The notes under the pieces: generated by a model
What the model saw: only the letters and a program-made list of their open reading frames with translations
What the model was told of the DNA's origin: nothing
Database searches by the model: none
Translations under genes and position numbers: made by a program
Shown here: one piece after another, positions 63,101-64,000 of the stretch
How the letters are laid out: each line of letters opens with the position of its first letter
Numbering within the stretch: the first letter of the stretch is position 1
Source of the DNA: Fragum whitleyi
Lineage: Eukaryota > Mollusca > Bivalvia > Cardiida > Cardiidae
Assembly: GCA_948146395.1 (NCBI GenBank)
Contig: OX411543.1
Location: 20,996,026 to 21,060,025 of the forward strand
Length of the DNA: 64,000 nucleotides
Direction: 5' to 3'

Positions 63101-64000
63101 AAAGGGGCCTTTTTGTCAATTTTGTTGTTAATGCTCTTGCTGTCACAAATATGGCCAAACCTTCATGAAACTTGGTTGGAATGTTCGCAAGGTCCCAAGG
63201 ATGAACCCTATCCAAAATGTGTAGGATCCATGCCCTATCATGGGAAAAGGGGCCTTTTTGTCAATTTTGTTGTTAATGCTCTTGCTGTCACAAATATGGC
63301 CAAACCTTCATGAAACTTGGTTAGAATGTTTGCAAGGTCCCAAGGATGAACCCTATCGAAAATTTGAAGGATCCATGCTATATCACGGGAATAGGGACCT
63401 TTATGATAATTTTCTTTATAAACGCTTTAGGTTCCACAAATATGGCCCAATCTTTCTGAAGCTTGGTCAGAATTTTGGACAGGTCACAAGGTTGAATTCT
63501 ATTGAAAATGGGAAAGATCCATGCCATATCAAGGGAAAAGGGGCCTTTATGACAATTATCTTGTTAATGCTCTAGTGGCCACAAATATGGCCCAATTTTC
63601 ATGAAACTTGGTTTTGTGTAGAAATTATCTCCTTTATGACATCAGCCTATTTAATTGATGTGATGTCCCAGGGGTCAAAGAGACTCAGGTGAGCGATTCC
63701 AGGACCATCAATGTCCTCTTGTTTGAAATGTTAGAGACTGACTCAATTATATTTAGTTAATGTCATGGTTGTTCACCCGGAATAGTTCTGTAACATTTTA
63801 GAACTTATGACCTTTCACAATGTTAACAAAGGTTTCAATTTGAAATCACTAGGAAACCTCAGTTAACTGTTAAAGTCAACGACTTCCGAAGTTTAGAAAC
63901 GTTGCATAACTATTACAGGTACACTATCTTAAGTTCATTTTGTTTATTTTTCTGTTCAGGTTCAGTTCCTTCTTTGCTCCAAGAGCATTTAACATCAAAC
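4911..64000 (+). CDS. BET bromodomain protein gene, whole locus (BRD2/3/4, fs(1)h type)
   Basis: This is a nuclear chromatin reader: BET proteins bind acetylated histone tails through two bromodomains and recruit transcription machinery through the ET domain and, in long forms, a C-terminal P-TEFb-binding region (family knowledge). Sixteen exons join in one phase-consistent frame. Protein order is bromodomain 1 (about 51-158), motif B ([11 protein letters not shown], about 271-281), bromodomain 2 (about 388-500), acidic Ser cluster (about 505-540), coiled coil and basic region (about 540-590), ET domain (about 665-743) and Ser-rich tail (780-823). The short isoform is 823 residues, close to human BRD2 and BRD4-S. 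The long isoform adds exons from 53916 and is cut by the window edge, so its C-terminal motif is not visible. Introns are packed with transposons. Family identity is very secure; which vertebrate paralogue it matches is not meaningful, since invertebrates usually have one BET gene. Confidence 0.96.
5529..5752 (+). mobile_element. Left-end fragment of a CAG-type DNA transposon
   Basis: The segment is closely similar to the left 290 bp of the element at 32586-33761: CTGAATCTAGGGC, then GCTTTAAAATTG, TGCCGCA, and a shared stretch ending near TAGAATCC..CAG..AGCTTCTT. Right part and terminal repeat are absent. Confidence 0.65.
6053..7773 (+). mobile_element. Helentron/HINE-like element, TATCCCCCG family, with 168-bp tandem array
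   Basis: The left end TATCCCCCGTCG forms a stem and is followed by GTCCGTCCGTCCG. The array starts near 6120. The right end carries the complementary stem GGCGGGGGATATCAA and closes with GCTTGTT at 7773. It lies in the intron before exon 2 and ends about 50 bp before its acceptor. Confidence 0.7.
6120..7675 (+). repeat. Tandem array, about 9 units of 168 bp
   Basis: Units begin at about 6120, 6289, 6457, 6624, 6793, 6961, 7130, 7298 and 7467, with a partial one at 7634. Each starts with ATTCGTTTCCGCGCTATTTC and holds ATGAAACTTGGCACACAGCT. Units at 6793 and 6961 are repeated almost exactly at 7130 and 7298, so a two-unit block was duplicated recently. Confidence 0.95.
7826..8002 (+). CDS. BET exon 2: start of bromodomain 1 (residues 28-86)
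   Basis: The exon has acceptor TTTCAG ending at 7825, donor CA|GTAAGA at 8002/8003, 177 nt and phase 0. It encodes a polar N-terminal tail, then helix Z and the ZA loop of bromodomain 1. The WPF shelf is at residues 72-74, in [17 protein letters not shown], nearly identical to BRD4. The acceptor lies only about 50 bp downstream of a large tandem-repeat element ending at 7773. Confidence 0.96.
8003..8704 (+). other. Intron between exons 2 and 3
   Basis: AT-rich, no repeat with readable ends and no additional exon seen. The donor is at 8003 and the acceptor ends at 8704. Confidence 0.8.
8705..8920 (+). CDS. BET exon 3: rest of bromodomain 1 (residues 87-158)
   Basis: The exon has acceptor ATTGCAG ending at 8704, donor GAG|GTGAGT, 216 nt and phase 0. 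It starts [20 protein letters not shown] and contains [20 protein letters not shown]131 is the acetyl-lysine-anchoring Asn (BRD4 N140) and Y88 matches BRD4 Y97. D135 occupies the BD1-typical Asp position. All features needed for acetyl-lysine binding are present. Confidence 0.97.
8921..9669 (+). other. Intron between exons 3 and 4
   Basis: AT-rich. A stretch at about 9090-9220 (CAGGAAAGTATC, GATCCTCAAAGGATCATT, GAGGGTCCCGATCCTGGC) resembles the old repeat near 15230-15330. Confidence 0.6.
9670..9996 (+). CDS. BET exon 4: Ser/Thr-rich linker (residues 159-267)
   Basis: The exon has acceptor TTCTTTAG ending at 9669, donor AAA|GTAAGT at 9996/9997, 327 nt and phase 0. It encodes a low-complexity linker after bromodomain 1: [18 protein letters not shown], then long runs of Thr, Ser and Pro. 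Assignment rests on splice sites, phase and position, since this region is poorly conserved in the family. A strong inverted repeat starts about 10 nt after the donor. Confidence 0.88.
10006..10090. repeat. Foldback palindrome just after the exon 4 donor
   Basis: The two arms are about 39 nt (ATATCGATGGCTCAGGGCGA and beyond, returning as CGCGCGAAGCCATCGATAT) around a 4-nt loop AACA near 10046-10049. A diverged relative lies at about 11140-11215. It would form a strong hairpin in the pre-mRNA about 10 nt after the donor at 9997. Confidence 0.9.
10091..10670 (+). other. Rest of intron 4
   Basis: AT-rich with A-tracts; no exon or element with readable ends. Confidence 0.6.
10671..11006 (+). CDS. 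BET exon 5: motif B and linker to bromodomain 2 (residues 268-379)
   Basis: The exon has acceptor TTTTTAG ending at 10670, donor AAT|GTGAGT, 336 nt and phase 0. It begins [14 protein letters not shown], the conserved BET motif B and a likely nuclear localisation or dimerisation segment. It ends [19 protein letters not shown], matching the conserved RPIKPPKKDLPD-type segment before bromodomain 2 in BET proteins. The middle is Ser/Thr/Asn-rich and likely disordered. Confidence 0.95.
11007..11569 (+). other. Intron between exons 5 and 6
   Basis: Holds a diverged half of the palindrome family seen at 10006 (about 11140-11215: TATAGTTGTAACTGCC, GTTATAACTGTTTTGCCC, TGAGCCATTGATAT). Otherwise AT-rich without features. 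Confidence 0.6.
11570..11659 (+). CDS. BET exon 6: helix Z of bromodomain 2 (residues 380-409)
   Basis: The exon has acceptor GATTGCAG ending at 11569, donor GCA|GTAAGT, 90 nt and phase 0. It encodes [24 protein letters not shown], matching the first helix of BET bromodomain 2. The donor is followed 44 nt later by a hAT-like insertion. Confidence 0.95.
11704..12065. mobile_element. hAT-like non-autonomous element, 362 bp
   Basis: Terminal inverted repeats are CAGGGGTGTGGAATTCC at the left and its near-complement at the right (CTAGTATTTCCACATCCCTG). The flanking duplication is AATTAACC (11697 and 12066). The body repeats GGACAAGT/ACTTGTCC words. Fragments of the same family lie at about 26870-26960, 50287-50390 and 53322-53450. 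Confidence 0.82.
12072..12312. mobile_element. piggyBac-like MITE, diverged copy
   Basis: The left end is TTAA|CCCTTGTTATGCTGAA and the right end is TTCAGAATGACAAGGG followed by TAAA. Size is about 240 bp, like the intact copies at 26300 and 31508. Its left edge was hit by the hAT-like element at 11704. Confidence 0.8.
12459..13485. mobile_element. Tc1/mariner-like MITE interrupted by a hAT-like element
   Basis: The ends are CACTGCCCTCCAAAAG and CTTTTGGAGGGCAGTG, flanked by TA on both sides (12457-12458 and 13486-13487). Removing the 484-bp insertion and one 8-bp duplication leaves 535 bp, exactly the length of the intact inverted copy at 59467-60001. No transposase is present. Confidence 0.93.
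12712..13195. mobile_element. hAT-like element with 8-bp target duplication CTCCATTA
   Basis: It is nested inside the MITE at 12459. The ends are TAGGGGTGACTATTG and, as complement of the right end, TAGGGGTGTAACAATAG. The body is full of CTATTGCAATA/CTATCG words. The duplication CTCCATTA stands at 12704-12711 and 13196-13203. The intact MITE copy has a single version of this site. Confidence 0.93.
13580..14367. mobile_element. TA-flanked MITE with GCGACCA subterminal repeats, 788 bp
   Basis: The ends are CAGTCAATATTGCTTGG and the complement of AAGACAAGATTGACTG, flanked by TA. Near both ends the word TTAAGCGACCA recurs several times. TA duplication suggests Tc1/mariner-type mobilisation. No transposase frame is seen. 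Confidence 0.82.
14535..14636 (+). CDS. BET exon 7: ZA loop of bromodomain 2 (residues 410-443)
   Basis: The exon has acceptor TTTGTAG ending at 14534, donor AAG|GTAAGA, 102 nt and phase 0. It encodes [20 protein letters not shown] with the WPF shelf at 413-415, then [14 protein letters not shown]. It is nearly identical to BRD4 bromodomain 2. Confidence 0.97.
14695..14892 (+). mobile_element. SINE (type 2) copy
   Basis: Shares AATGGGTTGATAAT, GTGAGA.AGCAGCTGGAGGCT, TGGTTGTACTGGTGA and the tail CCATTCAATCAATCC with copies at 32231, 44076, 50687 and 60572. Confidence 0.85.
15231..15281. repeat. Palindrome with 20-nt arms
   Basis: Arms CAGGAAAGAATTGAAGACTG (15231-15250) and CAGTCTTCAATTCTTTTCTG (15262-15281) around an 11-nt loop. 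The same arms recur at 56491-56537 and, split by an insertion, at about 27836-28055. Confidence 0.9.
15647..18796 (+). mobile_element. Helentron/HINE-like element, AGCTCACC family, outer copy
   Basis: The left end AGCTCACCTGAGCACATCGT and its return GGTGAGCT form a hairpin, followed by GTCCGTCG words. The body is tandem units of about 144 bp that begin TACACTCTAGAGGCCACAAA and end CACGGGAAAAGGGGCC. The right end is CAGGTGAGCGA, complementary to the left end, then the stem-loop AGGACCA-TCA-TGGTCCT and CTTGTT. It is interrupted by a second element at 17128-18726. Confidence 0.8.
17128..18726 (+). mobile_element. Nested Helentron/HINE-like element, AGCTCACC family
   Basis: It has its own left hairpin (AGCTCACCTGAGCACGAAGT, return GGGAGCT), CGTCCGTCTGTCCGTC, and larger composite units with AACGACATCTCCTCCTAAAC and ATTCCTTGGGTGGTCCCTTA. 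The right end is CAGGTGAGCGATTTAGGGCC and CCTCTTGTT. Flanks GCCTTTTT and ACTTGATG join to match the intact sequence of the related element at about 63645-63665, so insertion left no visible duplication. Confidence 0.82.
18797..19332 (+). other. Intron sequence before exon 8
   Basis: AT-rich with no repeat whose ends I can read and no exon. Confidence 0.6.
19333..19638 (+). CDS. BET exon 8: end of bromodomain 2 and acidic Ser cluster (residues 444-545)
   Basis: The exon has acceptor CTTTGTAG ending at 19332, donor CAG|GTAAGC, 306 nt and phase 0. It encodes [15 protein letters not shown], with N472 as the acetyl-lysine-binding Asn, then the BET signature KFAKMPDEP. The second half ([20 protein letters not shown]) matches the Ser/acidic cluster after bromodomain 2, phosphorylated by CK2 in BRD4 (family knowledge). 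It ends in the start of a coiled coil. Ser476 stands where vertebrate BD2 has His (BRD4 H437). Confidence 0.97.
19700..20452 (+). other. Intron sequence with repeat fragments
   Basis: About 19712-19790 resembles the piggyBac-like MITE core (GGCAGGAGGTATAG, CACATATGTGCA, AAACTACCT). From about 19820, GCGCCCCCCTTTTGAAGAAG and GGGGGTTTATTG look like the left hairpin of another Helentron-like family, without a matching right end. Confidence 0.45.
20453..22020 (+). mobile_element. Helentron/HINE-like element, AGCTCCACTGGC family
   Basis: The left hairpin is AGCTCCACTGGCCGAAGGCC with return AGCGAGCT, then ATTGTCATGGCGGAGTGTCC and CGTCCGTG runs. About nine units of 155-160 bp follow, each with CATCTCCTCCTGAACCACTG and CAGGGCGGGGCTTATTTTGA. 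The right end GCCAGTGGAGCGA mirrors the left, then AGGCCCTCTTGGGCCT and CTTGG. Confidence 0.8.
22177..24722 (+). mobile_element. Helentron/HINE-like element, AGCTCACC family, with higher-order array
   Basis: The left hairpin is AGCTCACCTGAGCACGAAGT with return GTGAGCT, then ATTGTGATCACC and GTCCGTCG runs. The right end is CAGGTGAGCGACCCAGGGCC, GGCCCTCTTGTT. In between are about 13 units of roughly 166 bp (CAGACTTGAAACTTGGCATG, CCAGGTGCGGAGCACCAG, a G-rich tract, GTAGTACTTT). Units alternate in type, with near-identical copies 332 and 663 bp apart. Confidence 0.85.
24723..25380 (+). other. Intron end before exon 9
   Basis: AT-rich, no exon or readable element. The acceptor ends at 25380. Confidence 0.6.
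25381..25795 (+). CDS. BET exon 9: coiled coil, basic region, start of ET domain (residues 546-684)
   Basis: The exon has acceptor TTTACAG ending at 25380 and donor CCAG|GTTTGT at 25795/25796. It is 415 nt and leaves phase 1. It encodes [20 protein letters not shown] (coiled coil), then [14 protein letters not shown] (basic interaction region), a Pro/Thr linker, and a Lys/Gly-rich stretch. It ends [20 protein letters not shown] and LSLDINKLP, the conserved first part of the ET domain. The intron before it is about 5.7 kb, filled with two tandem-array elements. Confidence 0.96.
26027..26295 (+). mobile_element. Short Helentron-like element or remnant
   Basis: Starts with a C-rich left end (GCCGCCGCCCCACCCCCTTT) returning as AGGGGCATATTGTT and ends AAACATCTTGTTTT. 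It has a single unit without an array. The right end abuts the TTAA of the MITE at 26300. Confidence 0.45.
26300..26526. mobile_element. piggyBac-like MITE
   Basis: Flanked by TTAA on both sides. The right end is TTCAGCATAACAAGGG and the left is its near-complement CTCTTGTCTTGCTGAA. It contains GCACTGAAAGTACAAACTGT and TAGCTCCTGCCAAAGCAGGA. It serves as the intact reference for the interrupted copy at 33806. Confidence 0.85.
26870..26960. mobile_element. Fragment of the GGACAAGT hAT-like family
   Basis: Holds AGACAAGTAGAA, CTTGTCCAGGGACAAGT and TATTTCTATACGCC, similar to the right half of the element at 11704. A nearby palindrome (about 26789-26817, GAAGAAAATGC..GCATTTTCTT) also recurs there. 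Confidence 0.6.
27870..28027. mobile_element. Small CAGGGAAAAA-type MITE
   Basis: Inverted ends CAGGGAAAAAGACTAGCAG and the complement of GTTAGTCATTTTCCCTG. It sits between the two arms of the old GAATTGAAGACTG palindrome. A second copy at about 28336-29690 is split by a hAT-like element, and this copy gives the empty site. Confidence 0.7.
28066..28090. repeat. Poly-C tract, 25 nt
   Basis: An uninterrupted run of 25 C (25 G on the minus strand). The length is likely unstable in replication and sequencing. Confidence 0.97.
28365..29563. mobile_element. hAT-like element, 1199 bp, 8-bp duplication GCAGGGGG
   Basis: The ends are TAGGGCTCCGTATTGG and CCGGTACGGAGCCCTA. The duplication GCAGGGGG is at 28357-28364 and 29564-29571. 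Near the ends ATCGATA, TCGATATAT and CCGGTATTCGATATA words form subterminal repeats. No hAT transposase or BED finger is recognisable, so it is probably non-autonomous. Confidence 0.88.
29692..31507 (+). other. Intron with degraded Helentron-like fragments
   Basis: About 29706-29790 (GAAGTGCTCAAAGTGAGCTA, TTGAGATCAGTCTGT) and about 30912-31260 (ATATTGTGATC, TTGTTTACACTCTAGAAGTC, AACTAGG.) are decayed pieces of the AGCTCACC-type elements. The rest is AT-rich with no exon. Confidence 0.5.
31508..31748. mobile_element. piggyBac-like MITE
   Basis: TTAA|CCCTTGTCATGCTGAA at the left and TTCAGCATGACAAGGG|TTAA at the right; about 241 bp. Same family as 26300. Confidence 0.9.
32231..32487 (+). mobile_element. 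SINE (type 2) with tRNA-like head
   Basis: The head has a clear A box (TAGCGCAGTTGGTTAGGC). The body shares AATGGGTTGATA, GTGAGATAGCAGTCGGAGGC and GGTGCTCCGGCCGCTGCGAT. The tail is CATTCAAACAAACAAA. This is the most complete copy here. Confidence 0.85.
32586..33761. mobile_element. CAG...CTG DNA transposon, 1176 bp, 5-bp duplication TATTA
   Basis: The ends are CAGAGCTGAATCTAGG and the complement of CCTAGATTCAGCCCTG, flanked by TATTA (32581-32585 and 33762-33766). It resembles hAT termini, but the duplication is 5 bp. No transposase frame was recognised. Confidence 0.85.
33806..35413. mobile_element. piggyBac-like MITE interrupted by a larger transposon
   Basis: Left part 33806-33851 and right part 35216-35413, both flanked outside by TTAA. 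Joined, they match the intact copy at 26300 base by base around the break (CATCAAAATCAAAGGGC). Confidence 0.9.
33852..35215. mobile_element. CAG...CTG DNA transposon, 1364 bp, 5-bp duplication AAAAT
   Basis: The ends are CAGCGCTCTAGATAA and the complement of TTATCTGGAGCACTG, flanked by AAAAT (33847-33851 and 35216-35220). The left part has CCGTATTTCCGTATTTTACG and its inverse. No known domain is seen. Confidence 0.87.
35766..35836. repeat. Palindrome upstream of exon 10
   Basis: Nearly complementary arms TGGGAATGGACCTACACTT with ATTGGTGGTC, and GACCACCAAT with AAGTGTAGATCCATTCCA, around a 3-nt loop. Total about 70 bp, roughly 245 bp before exon 10. Confidence 0.9.
36082..36249 (+). CDS. BET exon 10: core of ET domain (residues 684-740)
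   Basis: The exon has acceptor TTTTGCAG ending at 36081, donor TACA|GTATGT at 36249/36250, 168 nt, phase 1 in and out. It encodes [20 protein letters not shown], then [20 protein letters not shown] and [16 protein letters not shown], almost identical to the ET domain of BRD2/3/4. This domain binds NSD3, JMJD6 and similar partners in vertebrates (family knowledge). The preceding intron is about 10.3 kb. Confidence 0.97.
36542..36661 (+). CDS. BET exon 11: basic linker after ET domain (residues 740-780)
   Basis: The exon has acceptor CATTCAG ending at 36541, donor AAAG|GTAAAG at 36661/36662, 120 nt and phase 1. It encodes [20 protein letters not shown], then [20 protein letters not shown]. This corresponds to the KKRELEKRLQDVSGQL-like segment after the ET domain in BET proteins. 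Confidence 0.95.
36662..37160 (+). other. Intron 11, first part
   Basis: AT-rich. Near 37105-37155 a remnant (CACCTGCAGCAGGGAGTTTC, GATGGTGCTCTTGTTTTT) looks like the right end of another hairpin-ended element. Confidence 0.4.
37161..38252 (+). mobile_element. Helentron/HINE-like element, diverged AGCTCACC family
   Basis: The left end AGCTTGCCTGAACACGAAGT has return GATGAGAGCT. Units of about 140 bp contain GGGGTCAAAAACTAGGTCAC and TCAACCTGAAAATTGGTCAG. The right end GGGCCACTATGACCCTCTTG TT closes at 38252. It occupies most of the intron before exon 12. Confidence 0.7.
38332..38465 (+). CDS. BET exon 12: Ser-rich tail; short-isoform stop or long-isoform donor
   Basis: The acceptor ATTTCAG ends at 38331 and phase 1 is kept. 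The exon encodes [20 protein letters not shown], then a Ser/Asp/Glu run ending SSDSESG, with stop TAG at 38463-38465 for the 823-residue short isoform. The same bases contain CAG|GTTAGA at 38460/38461. Spliced there, the tail joins in frame to the exon at 53916. This Ser/acidic stretch is where BRD4 short and long isoforms diverge in vertebrates. The acceptor lies about 80 bp after a Helentron-like element ending at 38252. Confidence 0.94.
38466..42160 (+). other. Inferred 3' UTR of the short isoform
   Basis: This AT-rich stretch follows the short-isoform stop and has no coding exon that I can support. It is almost free of the transposons that fill every intron; only a diverged palindromic remnant near 38930-38995 was noticed. 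AATAAA-type signals occur near 40600, 41334 and 41480, and at 42145-42150. The last is followed by a genomic A-tract from about 42158. The true cleavage site cannot be fixed from sequence alone. Confidence 0.5.
42161..43065. other. Intergenic or intron sequence with A-tracts
   Basis: A long genomic A-tract (about 42158-42184) follows AATAAA at 42145-42150. A second A-tract is at about 42877-42895. No element or exon seen. Confidence 0.5.
43066..43779 (+). mobile_element. Helentron/HINE-like element, TATACGCCGCC family
   Basis: The left hairpin is TATACGCCGCCGGAGGCGGA with return CGTATA, then ATTGGCGTCATC and CGTCCGTCC. Three to four units of about 170 bp hold CTTGTCAACGCAACTCCTCC and GAGTTATGCCCCTT. 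The right end GTGGCGGCGTATTTTGTGAC mirrors the left and closes CACTCTTGTTT. Confidence 0.78.
44076..44281 (+). mobile_element. SINE (type 2) copy
   Basis: Starts GATGGCGGCACTCATTC, shares GATAGCAGCTGGAGGCTAGG and TGGTTGTACTGGTGA, and ends CCAATCAATCAATCC. Confidence 0.85.
44461..44704 (+). mobile_element. Helentron-like element, ATGCCCC family, single unit
   Basis: The left hairpin is ATGCCCCTGCATCTAAAAGA with return GGGGGCAT, then ATTGTTTTATCTTTGTCCGT. The right end is TTGGGGGCATTTGTATTTCA and CATCTTGTG. There is one internal unit, no array. Confidence 0.65.
44814..48352. mobile_element. Harbinger-like DNA transposon, 3539 bp, TAA duplication
   Basis: The ends are GGCC, an A-tract, then TATGTGTGTTTCC at the left and the near-complement at the right (GGAAACACACCTAA, T-tract, GGCC). 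TAA flanks both sides (44811-44813 and 48353-48355), as for PIF/Harbinger insertions. GGGTCGGT words occur inside both ends. The interior is richer in CpG than the flanks and holds a diverged internal duplication (about 46118-46250 and 47490-47625). Small open frames occur (such as 48079-48363), but no transposase or Myb-like protein is recognisable, so it is probably non-autonomous. Confidence 0.75.
48537..48779. repeat. Foldback element, arms about 110 bp
   Basis: Starts CCAACTTATTTGTC and ends GACAAATAAGTTGG. Inner arm words AGAAACCAGCTCTTTGTTC and GAACAAAGAGCTGGTTTCT pair almost perfectly around a loop of about 25 nt near 48655. No coding content. Confidence 0.9.
49080..49500 (+). mobile_element. 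Helentron-like internal units without ends
   Basis: Holds three units like those of the element at 37161 (GGGGTCAAAAACTAGGTCAC, CAACCTGAAAATTGGTCAG). Neither terminal hairpin is visible, so it is a fragment. Confidence 0.65.
49501..50286. other. Intron sequence, no feature seen
   Basis: AT-rich; no exon or element with readable ends. Confidence 0.5.
50287..50390. mobile_element. Fragment of the CAGGGGTGTGG hAT-like family
   Basis: Begins CAGGGGTGTGGAAATACTAA and holds GTCCATGGACAAGTAAG, matching the left part of the element at 11704. Confidence 0.65.
50687..50900 (+). mobile_element. SINE (type 2) with 11-bp duplication TAATTGATGGA
   Basis: The body runs from CCGACGGCGGCACTC to CAATCAATCAATC. 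TAATTGATGGA lies at 50676-50686 and 50901-50911. This is a clear retroposition mark and fixes the SINE ends. Confidence 0.92.
51223..52699 (+). mobile_element. Nested Helentron/HINE-like element, AGCTCCACTGGC family
   Basis: The left hairpin is AGCTCCACTGGCCGAAAGGC with return AGCGGGCT, then ATTGTCATGGCG and GTCCGTCCGT. The right end is GGCCTGTGGAGCGAATC with hairpin AGGCGCT-CA-AGCGCCT and CTAG. Flanks AAAATCATTTTT and CTCAGAATCTAA rejoin into the host unit's AAAATCATTTTCTCAGAATG. Confidence 0.78.
53322..53450 (-). mobile_element. Inverted fragment of the CAGGGGTGTGG hAT-like family
   Basis: Holds TTACCTGTCCACGGACAAGTA and ends ATTCCATACCCCTG, the complement of the family's CAGGGGT-type start. 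Confidence 0.6.
53482..53915 (+). repeat. 51-bp minisatellite carrying nine copies of a splice acceptor
   Basis: The unit is GGAGACAATAAAACCATA, TTTTCAG, GAATACCAAACATCAACCAA, TATTAT. Acceptor AGs end at 53511, 53562, 53613, 53664, 53715, 53766, 53817, 53864 and 53915. All spacings are 51 bp except one of 47. The last copy runs into exon 13, so the repeat unit spans the intron-exon border. Confidence 0.95.
53916..53983 (+). CDS. BET long-isoform exon 13: basic Lys-rich segment
   Basis: The acceptor ATTTTCAG ending at 53915 is the last of nine near-identical acceptors in a 51-bp tandem repeat. Donor AAG|GTAAAA is at 53983/53984. With the phase-1 G from exon 12 it reads [20 protein letters not shown] and AAK, 68 nt, leaving phase 0. 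It resembles the Lys-rich MAPKSKKKGH-type segment that follows the Ser tail in BRD4-L. The phase match on both sides supports it. Confidence 0.75.
54029..54989. mobile_element. Mariner-like element, 961 bp, TA duplication
   Basis: The ends TACGAGGGGCTTTCGAGA and the complement of TTGATACCCCCTCGTA are flanked by TA. Such ACGAGGGG ends are typical of mariner elements. No intact transposase; probably a deleted or non-autonomous copy. Confidence 0.8.
55085..55600 (+). mobile_element. Helentron/HINE-like element, diverged AGCTCACC family
   Basis: Left AGGTCACCTGAGTATGAAGT with return AGGTGAGCT. Units carry CAACCTGAAAATTGGTCA and AAACTAGGTCACAGGGTC. The right end is CAGCTGAGCGATTTAGGGTC and GGCCCTCTTGTT at 55600, directly joined to the next element. 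Confidence 0.75.
55601..56291 (+). mobile_element. Helentron/HINE-like element, AGCTCACC family, head-to-tail with the previous one
   Basis: Begins AGCTCACCTGAGCATAACGT at the very next base after the previous element's CTTGTT. Its units are CATCTCCTCCTGAACCACTG and AATGTTCCTTGGGTGACCC. It ends TTTAGGGCCATTCTGGCCCT and CTTGT. Confidence 0.8.
56491..56537. repeat. Palindrome, 17-nt arms
   Basis: Arms CAGAAAAGAATTGAAGA and TCTTCAATTCTTTTCTG around a 13-nt loop. Same family as 15231. About 200 bp before exon 14. Confidence 0.92.
56733..57033 (+). CDS. BET long-isoform exon 14: Pro/Thr/Ser-rich, disordered
   Basis: The acceptor GATTTCAG ends at 56732 and the donor ATAG|GTGAGT is at 57033/57034. 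It is 301 nt, entering phase 0 and leaving phase 1. It reads [20 protein letters not shown] and continues as a Pro, Thr, Ser and Ala-rich stretch ending [16 protein letters not shown] and IKPE fit the SUMO consensus (hydrophobic-K-x-E). The sequence is not recognisably conserved; the call rests on an open frame, strong splice sites and phase. Confidence 0.78.
57220..58475. mobile_element. CAG...CTG DNA transposon, 1256 bp, 5-bp duplication AAGAC
   Basis: The ends are CAGGGCTTTTTCCAGG and the complement of GGCGAAAAAGCCCTG, flanked by AAGAC (57215-57219 and 58476-58480). AATTGGGAAAAAA and GGGGCC words recur near both ends. The core (57865-58350) is CpG-richer and has short open frames, with no recognised transposase. 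Confidence 0.87.
58545..58700 (+). mobile_element. Decayed SINE (type 2) fragment
   Basis: GGGATAGCAGCTAGAGGCTA, GCTTGTACTGGT and GAGAAATACCAGAAATTCAT match the SINE body. The head is missing and the tail changed. Confidence 0.6.
59096..59191 (+). CDS. BET long-isoform exon 15: Pro-rich segment
   Basis: The acceptor TTGACAG ends at 59095 and the donor ACAG|GTAATT is at 59191/59192. It is 96 nt and phase 1 throughout. It reads (V)[19 protein letters not shown], then [12 protein letters not shown], like the Pro-rich stretches of long BET isoforms. CpG-rich codons and an open frame set it apart from the AT-rich intron. Confidence 0.78.
59467..60001. mobile_element. Intact Tc1/mariner-like MITE, 535 bp
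   Basis: Flanked by TA (59465-59466 and 60002-60003), with ends CACTGCCCTCCAAAAGATCC and TTTTGGAGGGCAGTG. It is the inverted, uninterrupted copy of 12459-13485 and carries a single TCCCATTA-type site where that copy has the hAT-like insertion. Confidence 0.93.
60120..61090. mobile_element. Long-inverted-repeat element, 971 bp, TA flanks
   Basis: Terminal inverted repeats of about 75 bp (CAGTGAATATGTAAAATCAG at the left, complement at the right), flanked by TA. Inside are GTAAAAT.ACTGA words, a SINE at 60572 and an open frame (about 60377-60560) with a Lys/Thr-rich stretch [16 protein letters not shown]. That frame does not fit the BET phase. Confidence 0.8.
60572..60752 (+). mobile_element. 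SINE (type 2) inside the long-inverted-repeat element
   Basis: CTCTCACCAATGTGGTGATA, TATGTGAGATAGCAGGTGGA and the tail CCATTCAAACAAACAAA. Confidence 0.8.
61386..63723 (+). mobile_element. Helentron/HINE-like element, AGCTCACC family, outer copy
   Basis: Left AGCTCTACTGATCACATGGT with return GGTGAGCT, then TTGTCCGTTG. It has the same 144-bp units as 15647 (AGAGGCCACAAATATGG, GGAAAAGGGGCCTT). The right end is CAGGTGAGCGATTCCAGGAC and CCTCTTGTT. It is interrupted at 61775. Confidence 0.8.
61775..62983 (+). mobile_element. Nested Helentron/HINE-like element, AGCTCGCCCGGG family
   Basis: The left hairpin is AGCTCGCCCGGGACGAAAGT, CTCGG, return AGAGCT, then ATTGTCATACCC. About five units of 175 bp follow, with CAATTTGACCTTGACCTTGA and GGTGATAGGCTTTCACCA. 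The right end GGGCGAGCTACG mirrors the left, then hairpin TTGTCCGCGGACAA and CTCTTGTT. Confidence 0.8.
63960..64000 (+). CDS. BET long-isoform exon 16, cut by the window edge
   Basis: The acceptor TCTGTTCAG ends at 63959. With the phase-1 G from exon 15 it reads [14 protein letters not shown] and stays open to the end of the window. The exon's end and the isoform's C-terminus lie beyond. Confidence 0.65.
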
